Of a stretch of DNA of 42,595 bases, positions 14,581 through 22,555 are shown piece by piece (position 1 is the first letter of the stretch; each line of letters starts with the position of its first letter). The notes below the pieces were generated by a model. It saw nothing but the letters and a program-made list of their open reading frames with translations, was not told where the DNA came from and ran no database searches. Location of the stretch: the NCBI GenBank assembly GCA_028282905.1, contig JANQGW010000243.1:1-42595 (forward strand). The letters are read 5' to 3'. Both the position numbers and the translations under genes were made by a program. Source of the stretch: Sedimentisphaerales bacterium. Lineage in GTDB: Bacteria > Planctomycetota > Phycisphaerae > Sedimentisphaerales > Anaerohalosphaeraceae.

Positions 14581-16569
14581 ATGAATCGATTAATCTTAAT
14601 ACTATTTTCCGCTGTTCTTTCGTCCAGCCTATTGTTGGCAGATGTCTGTTTGTCACCGGTTGACGTTGTTTATGACGGTGACCAGTTTCTGTATATTGCC
14701 GACCATACGGCCAATCAAATTCAACAGTACAATTTAAGTACTGATACTGTTTCCAATACCTATGCCATTAACCAGTCTCCCAATGGCTTGGTGATGCTGC
14801 CCGGTGATACAGGTACTTTATATATTGCGGCCGGGTCAATCAATGGGGCTGTTCTTCGATTGAATGTGACGACCGGTCAGATTGAAAATGAAGTAGTCAT
14901 AGGCCACACACCTATGTCCCCGGTTATTAATGGTCAGACAATGTACGTTTGCAGCCGGTTTGACGATATTGTCGTTGAAATCGATTTGGCGACTCATACC
15001 ATCACACGTGAAATCCAAATGGTTCGTGAACCGGTTTCCATGGAAATCACACCGGATGGAAGCCAGCTGGTGGTGGGCAATCATCTTCCGTCCGGTCCGG
15101 CGAACATTAATGACATCTCTTCGGAAGTGTCGATTGTTGACCTGGGTACCTACGCTGTGACCAATATTCCACTTTATAACGGTTCCACGGGTCTGCGGGG
15201 ACTGTGTATTTCTCCTGACAGCCAATACGCTTACGCCAGTCATGTCATCGGACGATACCAGATGCCAACGACGCAACTGGATCGCGGCTGGATTATGACC
15301 AATGCGTTCAGTATCATCGACATTGCCGGCCAAAATCTGCAGAACACGATTCTGCTTGATGATGTTTACTTGGGAGCAGCCAACCCTTGGGCAATTGACT
15401 GTTCTGCTGAAGGGCAATATCTCTGTGTGACCCATGCCGGAAATCATGAAATGAGTATCATTGACCGCGGCGGCTTACACCTCAAATTGGACAACCTCGC
15501 CGCAGGTACTGCGCCGGTTGGCGGTTTTTCAGAAGTGTCGGAAGATGTTCCGATGGATATGGGTTTCCTTGCTGGGCTGCGCAAAAGAGTTCCTCTGGGA
15601 GGATTGGGCCCGCGTTCGATGGCGATAGTTGGCAGCCAATGCTATGTTCCGGAATATTATTCAGACACACTGAGCACGGTTAATCTGACCGAGGCAAAGC
15701 CGCAATTCGTTTCTGTTCCATTGGGGCCGACACCGCAGATGGATCTTGAGCGGCGGGGGGAGTTCTTTTTTAATGATGCGTCCCAGACTTTTCAAAAATG
15801 GCTCAGTTGTGCCAGTTGTCATCCGGACGGCAGAAGCGACAGTCTTAATTGGGATTTAGGCAATGATGGATTGGGCAGCCCTCGCAATGCCAAAAGCCTG
15901 TTGATGGCTCATTATGCACCTCCGACAACCATTACCGGGTGCCGGCCGGATGCTTACGCTTCTGTTCGAGCAGGTTTTAAGTTTATTGAATTTGTCGATC
16001 GTCCAGAAGAGGATAATCAGGCTGTCGATGAATATCTGCTGAATCAAGAGCCTCTGACAAGTCCGTATATGGCATCCGGGACTCTCAGCGTTTCAGCCTG
16101 GCAGGGAAAGTATTTGTTTTATCAAAGCGGCTGTGCCAGTTGCCATTCCGGAACCTATTTTACCGACATGAAAAAGTATGATGTGGGTACCGGTCGTTTT
16201 GCCGGTGAATTGCTTGACACCCCCACATTGATAGAAGCCTGGCGAACAGCTCCCTATTTACAGGATGGTCGTGCGGCAACCATCATGGAAGTGTTGACAA
16301 CCTATAATCCCGGAAACCAACACGGCCTGACATCTCACCTGACTCAGCATCAGTTAGAGTGTCTTGAAGAATATGTTTTGAGTCTCAGCGTGCGATCGCG
16401 TAAGAGCGATATTGACGACGACGGTGAAATCAATGTCGATGACCTGGGTTTGCTGGTTGCAAGTTGGCTTGAGGCGGATTGCGGTTTGTGTGATTTTGCT
16501 GATTTGGATGGCGACTTCAAAGTTGATTTATATGACTATTCAGTCTTCTCAAGAGATTGGTTGGAATAA
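14581..16569 (+). CDS. Secreted di-heme cytochrome c (CcpA/MauG-like) with YVTN propeller and double dockerin-like end
   Basis: 662 aa with a signal peptide (residues 1 to about 20). Residues 20-390 form a YVTN/lactonase-type beta-propeller (PVDVVYDGDQFLYIADHTAN, GLVMLPGDTGTLYIA, LRGLCISPDSQYAYASH). A cytochrome c peroxidase/MauG-type region follows: CASCH at 410-414 with GSPRNAKSLL, and a second CASCH at 518-522 followed by LDTPTLIEAWRTAPYLQDGR, the usual distal-helix signature of this family. Two dockerin-like EF-hand segments close the protein (DIDDDGEINVDDLGLLVASW and LDGDFKVDLYDYSVFSRDW). It is 69 bases after the preceding cytochrome gene, so the two hemoproteins probably act together outside the cytoplasm. 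Peroxidase or tryptophylquinone-maturing chemistry is the family precedent; the actual substrate here is unknown. Start ATG 14581 follows AAGGAA. Confidence 0.8.
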   Translation: MNRLILILFSAVLSSSLLLADVCLSPVDVVYDGDQFLYIADHTANQIQQYNLSTDTVSNTYAINQSPNGLVMLPGDTGTLYIAAGSINGAVLRLNVTTGQIENEVVIGHTPMSPVINGQTMYVCSRFDDIVVEIDLATHTITREIQMVREPVSMEITPDGSQLVVGNHLPSGPANINDISSEVSIVDLGTYAVTNIPLYNGSTGLRGLCISPDSQYAYASHVIGRYQMPTTQLDRGWIMTNAFSIIDIAGQNLQNTILLDDVYLGAANPWAIDCSAEGQYLCVTHAGNHEMSIIDRGGLHLKLDNLAAGTAPVGGFSEVSEDVPMDMGFLAGLRKRVPLGGLGPRSMAIVGSQCYVPEYYSDTLSTVNLTEAKPQFVSVPLGPTPQMDLERRGEFFFNDASQTFQKWLSCASCHPDGRSDSLNWDLGNDGLGSPRNAKSLLMAHYAPPTTITGCRPDAYASVRAGFKFIEFVDRPEEDNQAVDEYLLNQEPLTSPYMASGTLSVSAWQGKYLFYQSGCASCHSGTYFTDMKKYDVGTGRFAGELLDTPTLIEAWRTAPYLQDGRAATIMEVLTTYNPGNQHGLTSHLTQHQLECLEEYVLSLSVRSRKSDIDDDGEINVDDLGLLVASWLEADCGLCDFADLDGDFKVDLYDYSVFSRDWLE

Positions 16570-16605
16570 ACAAAGGAATGTCGAAAGTATTGGGAAAGGA
16601 AAGAG

Positions 16606-18450
16606 ATGTTTAGGGATAATAAAGTGTTGATGATGGTGCTTGCCTTGTTCGCGATGGCACCATCGACTGTGTTTGCGATTGGCGGGGGAGACTTAAATCC
16701 GGACTTGCATGCGCCGACAGAGCAGGTGGAACAGTTTCTGGATCTTCGATTGGGCCTGAGTGTCCATTGGGGTCCTTCGTCTCATGGAGGGGAGGAAATC
16801 AGCTGGTCACGCGACAGAAAAATCTCCAAAGAAGAATATGACGGCTATTACAAAAAGTTCAACCCGGTCAAATTTGATGCGGAACAATGGTGTGAATTAA
16901 TGAAGCAGTGGGGCTTGAAGTATCTGCTGCCGACCGGAAAACATCATGACAGTTTCACATTGTGGTTTTCCGATTACACCAAGTATGACATGGAGAGCAC
17001 ACCATTTAAGCGGGACTTGATGAAAGAACTGAGTGATGCCTGCAAAAAGAATAATATTCTCTTTGGTTCCTACTACTCAAACCTTGACTGGTATCACCCT
17101 GATTATAAGCCGCAAAATTTCGGCGGGCCGGGCAAATTATTTAAGACGTATCCGGACAGCCCGAATCTGGATCGCTACTGGGATTTCATGGAAAACCAGG
17201 TAATTGAGCTGATACGCGATTATGATTGCAGGGTGATCCAGTTTGATGGTGAATGGGATAAGACGTATACGCATGAAATCGGTGCCCGCATGTACCGGAA
17301 ATTCCGCGAACTGGACCCGACAGTCATTTTAAGCAGTCGGGTTGACAGAGGCAGAATAGATGCCGAAAAGAAGGGCTACTGGGACAGAAAGAAATTTGCC
17401 GGTGATTATGAAGAACGGGAACGCGTCGTTAATCACGGCAATTCCGTATTGGGATGGGGTGCCCACCCATGGCAGGGATGGGTGACGATTGACAAAACTC
17501 AATGGTCGTGGAATCCCGATCCGGTTTTATTGAATGTGGAAGAATTGGTTTTGGATATGATCCAGACTATCGGCAATAACGGTAACTACTGTATCAATTT
17601 AGGCCCCAGACCGGACGGATCGTTCCATCCGCAGCAGATTGAACTGATGAATCAATTTGGCGAATGGGTCCGTGAACACGCCGAGGCGATCTACGGTACA
17701 CGCGGCGGACCTTTCCTGCCGGCAAAAGATTTTGTTTCGACACGCAAAGGCAAGTATGTCTATTTGCATTTCCTCAATGGTAAATCCAAGGTTGTTTTAT
17801 CTCCAATCAAAAGCAAAATATTGGAAAGCAAGGTCTTGGGAGGGGGTGCTTCGGTCAATATTAAACGAACGAATAAGTATATCGAAGTTGAGCTTCAGGG
17901 AGACAGCAGTAAATTGGACACGATTGTCGTGTTAAAACTGGATTCCGATTCAATGGAGCTTGACCCTGTCATAACATTAACTGAATGGGAACTGGGTAAA
18001 TACGGCCAGTGGATTTCTCAGAAAGCAATCTATGAAGCCAGTTCACTTTCCAAAGAATGGAATAACAAAGCAGATAATCCTCTTTTACTCAATGGCGATT
18101 CTCTGACGAGCGAGTGGGCTTTTCATTCCGATGAGGAGGCAAATCCCAATATTGTCATTGATCTGAAGCAAATTGCGGAAATTAAGGCATTACAGATAGA
18201 AAACCGTACCGGCGCATTTTCGAAAAGGGCTGAGAATTTGACGATTTGGATTTCAGACAACAAACAGGACTGGAAGCAGATTTGGCAAACGAAGAAAGTA
18301 AAGGAGAGCTGGGATGTATTTCTCAGGAATCCATCAACCGGTAAAGGCCGGTTGGCTCGCTATCTGAAGTTGGGGGTGAAGTCCAGGGAAAAAACGTATA
18401 TGCATCTTCGAAGTGTTAAGGTTTACGGAGAGGTCAAAAACAGGAGATAG
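16606..18450 (+). CDS. Alpha-L-fucosidase, GH29, with C-terminal F5/8C-like domain
   Basis: 614 aa, secreted (signal peptide about residues 1-24, PSTVFA). The GH29 catalytic barrel spans about 38-350: GLSVHWGPSSHGG near the start, LLPTGKHHDSFTLW (the common H-H-D-G-F appears as H-H-D-S-F), and CRVIQFDGEWD, where D214 is the expected catalytic nucleophile of the family. GNYCINLGPRPDGSF is the usual late-barrel signature. A beta-sandwich follows, and a discoidin-like domain from about 480 to the end (GDSLTSEWAFHS, NIVIDLKQIAEIKALQIENR). It hydrolyses terminal alpha-linked L-fucose with retention. Start ATG 16606 follows GGAAAGGAAAG. It lies 36 bases after the cytochrome gene, hence probably the same transcript. 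There is no dockerin-like end, so it is likely free or periplasmic. Confidence 0.88.
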   Translation: MFRDNKVLMMVLALFAMAPSTVFAIGGGDLNPDLHAPTEQVEQFLDLRLGLSVHWGPSSHGGEEISWSRDRKISKEEYDGYYKKFNPVKFDAEQWCELMKQWGLKYLLPTGKHHDSFTLWFSDYTKYDMESTPFKRDLMKELSDACKKNNILFGSYYSNLDWYHPDYKPQNFGGPGKLFKTYPDSPNLDRYWDFMENQVIELIRDYDCRVIQFDGEWDKTYTHEIGARMYRKFRELDPTVILSSRVDRGRIDAEKKGYWDRKKFAGDYEERERVVNHGNSVLGWGAHPWQGWVTIDKTQWSWNPDPVLLNVEELVLDMIQTIGNNGNYCINLGPRPDGSFHPQQIELMNQFGEWVREHAEAIYGTRGGPFLPAKDFVSTRKGKYVYLHFLNGKSKVVLSPIKSKILESKVLGGGASVNIKRTNKYIEVELQGDSSKLDTIVVLKLDSDSMELDPVITLTEWELGKYGQWISQKAIYEASSLSKEWNNKADNPLLLNGDSLTSEWAFHSDEEANPNIVIDLKQIAEIKALQIENRTGAFSKRAENLTIWISDNKQDWKQIWQTKKVKESWDVFLRNPSTGKGRLARYLKLGVKSREKTYMHLRSVKVYGEVKNRR

Positions 18451-18529
18451 CTTAATGTCAGTTCAGTATTGTTAATACAATAAAAGCCGAACAAAATTAT
18501 AGATGTGACAATTATTTTGGAGAAGATCA

Positions 18530-19381
18530 ATGAAGACTAAAAAAAGAACTAAGGCAGCATTTACACTTATCGAACTGTTAGTAGTTATCGCGATCATTGC
18601 ACTATTGATGGCGGTGATTATGCCTGCACTGAAAACAGCAAAAAGGCAGGCTCAAGCAGTTGTATGTCTTGCACATCTTAAACAGGTGACAGCCGCCTGG
18701 TACCTCTATGCGGACGAAAATGAAGGACAAGTTGTAGGTTCCAGGAATAGTTTAGATCCCTATGATTCTTTTGGTTTTCGCAGCAGCAAAGAGACGGCGC
18801 CGTCGTATTCGTGGGTTTGTATGCCCCAGTCCAAAACAGGTCAGGAGAAGCTTTACGGTTCAACGGTAGAAGAGAAAAAGATTGGCATCGAAAGAGGACT
18901 GCTCTGGCCTTATATGGAGGCAATGGATGTTTATCACTGTCCCGGCGACACTCGATATCGAAAACCAGCGACTGGCAGTGGATTCAGCGGTATGGGAGGA
19001 TACCGGAGTTATTCAGTGGTTGGTGGTGTCAATGGTGAAGAATGGGATTTTTATACACGGCTGAAAAACATTAATCAACTTAAGAATCCGGGCGATAAGT
19101 ATGTTTTGCTTGAAGAGGCGGATGGACGTGGGTTCAACATCAATGCATGGATTTTAGATCCGGATATGAATACCAGAGAGGGCTGGGTGGATCCGGTGGC
19201 AATCTGGCACAATGAGCGGAGTAATCTGGGTTTTGCCGATGGACATGCGGAAAAACATCGCTGGGTAGATGAGGAGACGATTGAAGCAGCAAGGGAAGGG
19301 AAAATAAACACACCTGTCCAGCTTGGTGACACTGATATTGAATATATGCGGCGTTTTTATCCCTATGACCAATTGCGATAA
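18530..19381 (+). CDS. Type II secretion pseudopilin-like protein with H-X9-DG motif, first copy
   Basis: 283 aa. The N-terminus carries a class III prepilin signal: KAAFTLIELLVVIAIIALLM, with the conserved Glu at +5 of the mature chain and a hydrophobic helix. The residue before the cleavage point is Ala rather than the usual Gly (compare the paralogue at 35640). The C-terminal part has the planctomycete H-X9-DG signature, His227 to Asp237-Gly238 (HNERSNLGFADG). These proteins are very numerous in planctomycetes and their role is not settled; they may be processed by prepilin peptidase and form short fibres or secretion-associated structures. Start ATG 18530 follows GGAG at 18519-18522. It stands between two fucosidase-type genes, as the second copy stands among the proteins of the rhamnose cassette. 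Confidence 0.88.
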   Translation: MKTKKRTKAAFTLIELLVVIAIIALLMAVIMPALKTAKRQAQAVVCLAHLKQVTAAWYLYADENEGQVVGSRNSLDPYDSFGFRSSKETAPSYSWVCMPQSKTGQEKLYGSTVEEKKIGIERGLLWPYMEAMDVYHCPGDTRYRKPATGSGFSGMGGYRSYSVVGGVNGEEWDFYTRLKNINQLKNPGDKYVLLEEADGRGFNINAWILDPDMNTREGWVDPVAIWHNERSNLGFADGHAEKHRWVDEETIEAAREGKINTPVQLGDTDIEYMRRFYPYDQLR

Positions 19382-19463
19382 TGTTAGACAATGATTGCGC
19401 AAAAGTCAGTGTGTCTCTTTAATGCTTGAGTTTTCAAACGGAATTGATTGCAGTGGGAAAATA

Positions 19464-19877
19464 ATGGATAGGTATCAATGTAGTATGAAGTTTTTTGTGT
19501 TTTTGTTATTTGCTATTAGTTTGTGTAAGGCCGGCGTGGTGGAATATCCGCAGACGGTGGAGATCAAAGAAACGGATTCTGCCGCCGATATCATTGAAAA
19601 GGCTGCCAGTGTTCGACCCTCGGCCCGTCAGTTGGAATACCACCAGGAAGAGTTTATTGCCTTTATCCACTTTGGTCCGAATACCTTTACCGGCGTTGAT
19701 TGGGGCAACGGCAAGGAATATCCCAAAGTTTTTAATCCGCCGGTGGTGGATACCGACCAGCGGCTGGAATTTTTCGGCCAAAAGCACAAGGCCCGTTACT
19801 TCCGACTTGTCTCCAAAACCGGCGCCGCCGGCAAGCCCTACGCCGCCATGGCCGAACTCGAAATCTTCGCCCATTAG
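19464..19877 (+). pseudogene. Internally deleted GH29 alpha-L-fucosidase remnant
   Basis: The 137-aa frame joins the two ends of a GH29 protein. Residues from about 8 are a signal peptide (FFVFLLFAISLCKA). Then comes the start of a GH29 catalytic domain (RPSARQLEYHQEEFIAFIHF, FTGVDWGNGKEYPKVFNPP), closely like residues 33-75 of the intact fucosidase at 23835. At about 19741 this passes in frame into the very end of an F5/8C domain (KARYFRLVSKTG, AMAELEIFAH). The whole catalytic centre, including the nucleophile, is absent, so it cannot be an active fucosidase. The frame and signal peptide are intact, so a small secreted product is possible. The last ~80 bases are visibly more GC-rich than the 5' part. 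ATG 19464 has GGGA upstream; ATG 19485 is an alternative. Weak upstream frames from 19395 use TTG and are not favoured. Confidence 0.8.
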
Positions 19878-19967
19878 AGCGTATTATCCCAATGACATGG
19901 ATAATGACTGTTATGAATGTGCAGTCTTGAATAAAAACTATAATAGATGGAATCGGTGAGGCTACGT

Positions 19968-21629
19968 ATGGATTTAAACTTATTAGCAAGCACTGGGATA
20001 CAAATTGGAACAATTGATTTTGTTGTAATCGGTCTATATTTCGTCATGGTTGTCGGAATCGGTTTGTGGTCCGGTCTTAAACGCCGTGGTGAAACTGAGA
20101 GCAAGGGCTACTTCTTAGCTGGCGGATCGCTAACATGGCCATTGATTGGGCTGGCACTTTTTTCGACGAATATTTCAACGATCCACATGGTAGGATTTGC
20201 CGAAGAGGGCTATGTGAACGGTCTGGCGCATGGGAATTTCGAATGGATGGCTCCTTTTCTGCTGATTGTTCTGGCGTTATTTTTCGCTCCGTTCTACCTG
20301 CGCTCAAAGATTGCGACTCTCCCTGATTTTTTGGAGCAGCGGTATTGTGGGAACTGCCGCAACTGGCTGGCTGGCTTGTCCATCGTATCTGCGATTTTTA
20401 TTCATATCTGTTTTTGTCTCTATACGGGCGCGGTTGTTCTTAAAAGCCTTTTTGGAATTCCTATTTGGCATAGTATTATTATTACTGCCGTTCTTACAGG
20501 GGTCTATACGATCGTGGGCGGTTTGATGGCGGTTGTGGTTACTGGGGCTTTGCAGACGATTATTTTGCTTGCCGGTTCCATTGCGATTACAATTGTTGCG
20601 ATGAATAAAGTTGGAGGTTGGGAAGGCCTGGCTGCGAATATTGAACCGGTTAAGTTAACGGTGTTACGCGGTCCGGACGACCCTGCTAATCTTCCCTGGC
20701 TTTCAGTGTTTCTAGGGTATCCCGTTATCGGCCTGTGGTATTGGTGCGCGGATCAGACCATTGTGCAGCGAGTTCTGGGCGCCAAAGATGAAAACCATGC
20801 ACGTACCGGCCCGTTATTTGCCGGTTTTTTGAAGATTCTGCCTGTCTTTATTTTCTTCTTGCCCGGAACGGTTTACCTGGCGCTGTCAAATCAGGGCATA
20901 TTTGAACCGCTTGAGAATACCAAAGATTGTTATGCGTATGCGGTTACGAATCTGCTGTCTCCCGGCTGGATTGGACTGATGGTTGCGGCATTGCTTGCTG
21001 CTTTAATGAGTACGGTTTCGGGAGCGCTGAATTCGATTTCAACATTATTTAGCTTTGATCTTTATAAACGCTGGAAGCCGGACACGCCGGATCATAAACT
21101 GGTCCGGATCGGCCAGGTTGCAACGTTTGTGGGAATGCTTGTCGCGGTTGTGTGTACAGGGTACGTCGAGAAGTTTCCCACCCTCTATCAGGGTATCAAC
21201 GCGGTGATCAGCTATCTGGCTCCGCCGATTACGACGGTCTTTGCGTTTGGCGTATTTTGGAAGCGTTCATCGAGTGTTGCCGCTCTTTCTACATTGATAT
21301 CCGGCTCGCTGTTTGGGATGTTTATTTTTCTTGCGGACATTTACAGTGAGCATACGGGATGGACTGTTCCCTATATGTATTCTGCCTTTTTCCTGCTTGT
21401 GGTCTGCACGATTAATATGCTCATTATGTCTCTGATCTATCCGCATCAGCATACGGAGCAGAGTATTAAACTGGTCTGGGGCAATCCGCTGGATGCACTC
21501 CGGTCCAGGGGATGGCAGGGACTCGGAAATTATAAGGTGCTTTCTGTTGTACTCTTTGTTGTGATGCTGGTCCTGTATGCCATCTTTGCCAATGAATCAA
21601 CACTGCGGTTTTTCGGCTTACTTAAATAA
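19968..21629 (+). CDS. Sodium/solute symporter (SSS family), probably for a released sugar
   Basis: 553 aa with about 13-14 hydrophobic segments throughout. The first membrane span is IDFVVIGLYFVMVVGIGLW; the SSS-type SKGYFLAGGSLTWPLIGLAL and FSTNISTIHMVGFAEEGY follow, matching the sodium-glucose/galactose transporter core, and later GLWYWCADQTIVQRVLGAKD is characteristic of the sugar-transporting branch. It would couple Na+ entry to uptake of a monosaccharide, most plausibly L-fucose or L-rhamnose from the surrounding enzymes; the substrate is inference from context. Start ATG 19968 follows GGTGAGG at 19955-19961; the ATG at 19947 adds seven residues and lacks a site. It is the only transporter in the window and lies directly before the mutarotase gene. 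Confidence 0.9.
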   Translation: MDLNLLASTGIQIGTIDFVVIGLYFVMVVGIGLWSGLKRRGETESKGYFLAGGSLTWPLIGLALFSTNISTIHMVGFAEEGYVNGLAHGNFEWMAPFLLIVLALFFAPFYLRSKIATLPDFLEQRYCGNCRNWLAGLSIVSAIFIHICFCLYTGAVVLKSLFGIPIWHSIIITAVLTGVYTIVGGLMAVVVTGALQTIILLAGSIAITIVAMNKVGGWEGLAANIEPVKLTVLRGPDDPANLPWLSVFLGYPVIGLWYWCADQTIVQRVLGAKDENHARTGPLFAGFLKILPVFIFFLPGTVYLALSNQGIFEPLENTKDCYAYAVTNLLSPGWIGLMVAALLAALMSTVSGALNSISTLFSFDLYKRWKPDTPDHKLVRIGQVATFVGMLVAVVCTGYVEKFPTLYQGINAVISYLAPPITTVFAFGVFWKRSSSVAALSTLISGSLFGMFIFLADIYSEHTGWTVPYMYSAFFLLVVCTINMLIMSLIYPHQHTEQSIKLVWGNPLDALRSRGWQGLGNYKVLSVVLFVVMLVLYAIFANESTLRFFGLLK

Positions 21630-21697
21630 GCTGATTTGAAAGAACCCGGCATGTCAATTGAGAATAGGGAAATGACAATAAGAAAGGGATTCTGAAA

Positions 21698-22444
21698 ATG
21701 AAAAATGTTTGGAATGCAATGCTGTTGGGTCTGCTTCTGGTTGTTGGCTGTTCTCTGGAAACAAGGCCGGTTCATAGAAAAGCGTATGTTGCGATGATTC
21801 CATCGGAAAATATCACTGAATGCAGAAAACTCTATGCCGATTTGCAACCGGAAATCACAGAGCAGTTCCGAAAATGCGACATTCAAAATGATGTTGTTTA
21901 TCTCGCTGAAGTTGAAAAAGGAGAGTATTATCTCTTTAACTATGTTGAATATACTGCTGATGATTTCAGTCAAGAGATAAAGCCGTGGCTGAAAAGCACA
22001 GAACCGTTAGCGAAACCGCTTACAGCTGGCGATGACGGCCAGGTGTGGAGTGAATGGGAAGAAGTTTTTCATCTGAAAGGTAAAGATCGCGATAGAACAC
22101 CGGTTAGACACGGCTGGATTATCGGGATGAAAAGTGAGTTGGAGGCGAGAATCGCTTATGAGCAGCTCCATGCTGCCCCATGGCCGGGCGTGGTAAAAAT
22201 GCTCGAAGAATGTAATATACGGAATTATTCCATATACATGGGCGAATTGAAAAAAGACAAATACCTTCTGTTTAGTTATCTGGAGTATGTTGGCGATGAC
22301 TTTGATGCGGATATGGCGAAGATGGGGGAGGATAAAGTAACACAAGTCTGGTGGACTTATACCGATCCTCTTCAGGTCCGTCTTCCCTCACGAGAAGAGG
22401 GCCAGCATTGGTCAACCGCGGAAGAAGTCTTCTCTTTAGAGTAA
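21698..22444 (+). CDS. Tandem L-rhamnose/L-fucose mutarotase-like lipoprotein
   Basis: 248 aa with a lipoprotein signal ending LLVVGC, so Cys18 or so is the likely lipidated residue and the protein acts outside the cytoplasm. Two RhaM/YiiL-type (PF05336) domains follow: about 28-128 and 146-247. These enzymes interconvert alpha and beta anomers of L-rhamnose or L-fucose. In the second domain the known catalytic features are present: His158 in QLHAAPWPGVV and the Trp pair 218-219 in QVWWTYTDPL. In the first, the His position is Tyr (KLYADLQPE) and the Trp pair is missing (KPWLKSTEPL), so only the second copy looks active. It lies 68 bases after the symporter gene, suggesting that the mutarotase prepares the anomer that the transporter accepts. 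Start ATG 21698 follows AAGGGA. Export and duplication are both unusual for this normally cytoplasmic single-domain family. Confidence 0.82.
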   Translation: MKNVWNAMLLGLLLVVGCSLETRPVHRKAYVAMIPSENITECRKLYADLQPEITEQFRKCDIQNDVVYLAEVEKGEYYLFNYVEYTADDFSQEIKPWLKSTEPLAKPLTAGDDGQVWSEWEEVFHLKGKDRDRTPVRHGWIIGMKSELEARIAYEQLHAAPWPGVVKMLEECNIRNYSIYMGELKKDKYLLFSYLEYVGDDFDADMAKMGEDKVTQVWWTYTDPLQVRLPSREEGQHWSTAEEVFSLE

Positions 22445-22460
22445 TCTACACAAGAGAACA

Positions 22461-22510
22461 TTAATGCAAACTTTCATTATAACAGTGAAACAATGAAAGC
22501 GATGCATTAA
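22461..22510 (+). terminator. Long imperfect hairpin between mutarotase and URO-D-like genes
   Basis: TTAATGCA at 22461-22468 pairs with TGCATTAA at 22503-22510, and inside that CTTTCAT at 22471-22477 pairs with ATGAAAG at 22493-22499, separated by a small 2x3 internal loop. No T tract follows. It may partly terminate, or set different expression of the genes on each side. Confidence 0.45.
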
Positions 22511-22555
22511 ACCGAAGTATTAAGCTAAGATTTGATAGAAAGGATAGTCATAGAT

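Noticed and set aside
19395..19463. N-terminal extension of the GH29 remnant from a TTG at 19395
   Set aside because: It would place 30 non-hydrophobic residues before an obvious signal peptide and has no ribosome-binding site.
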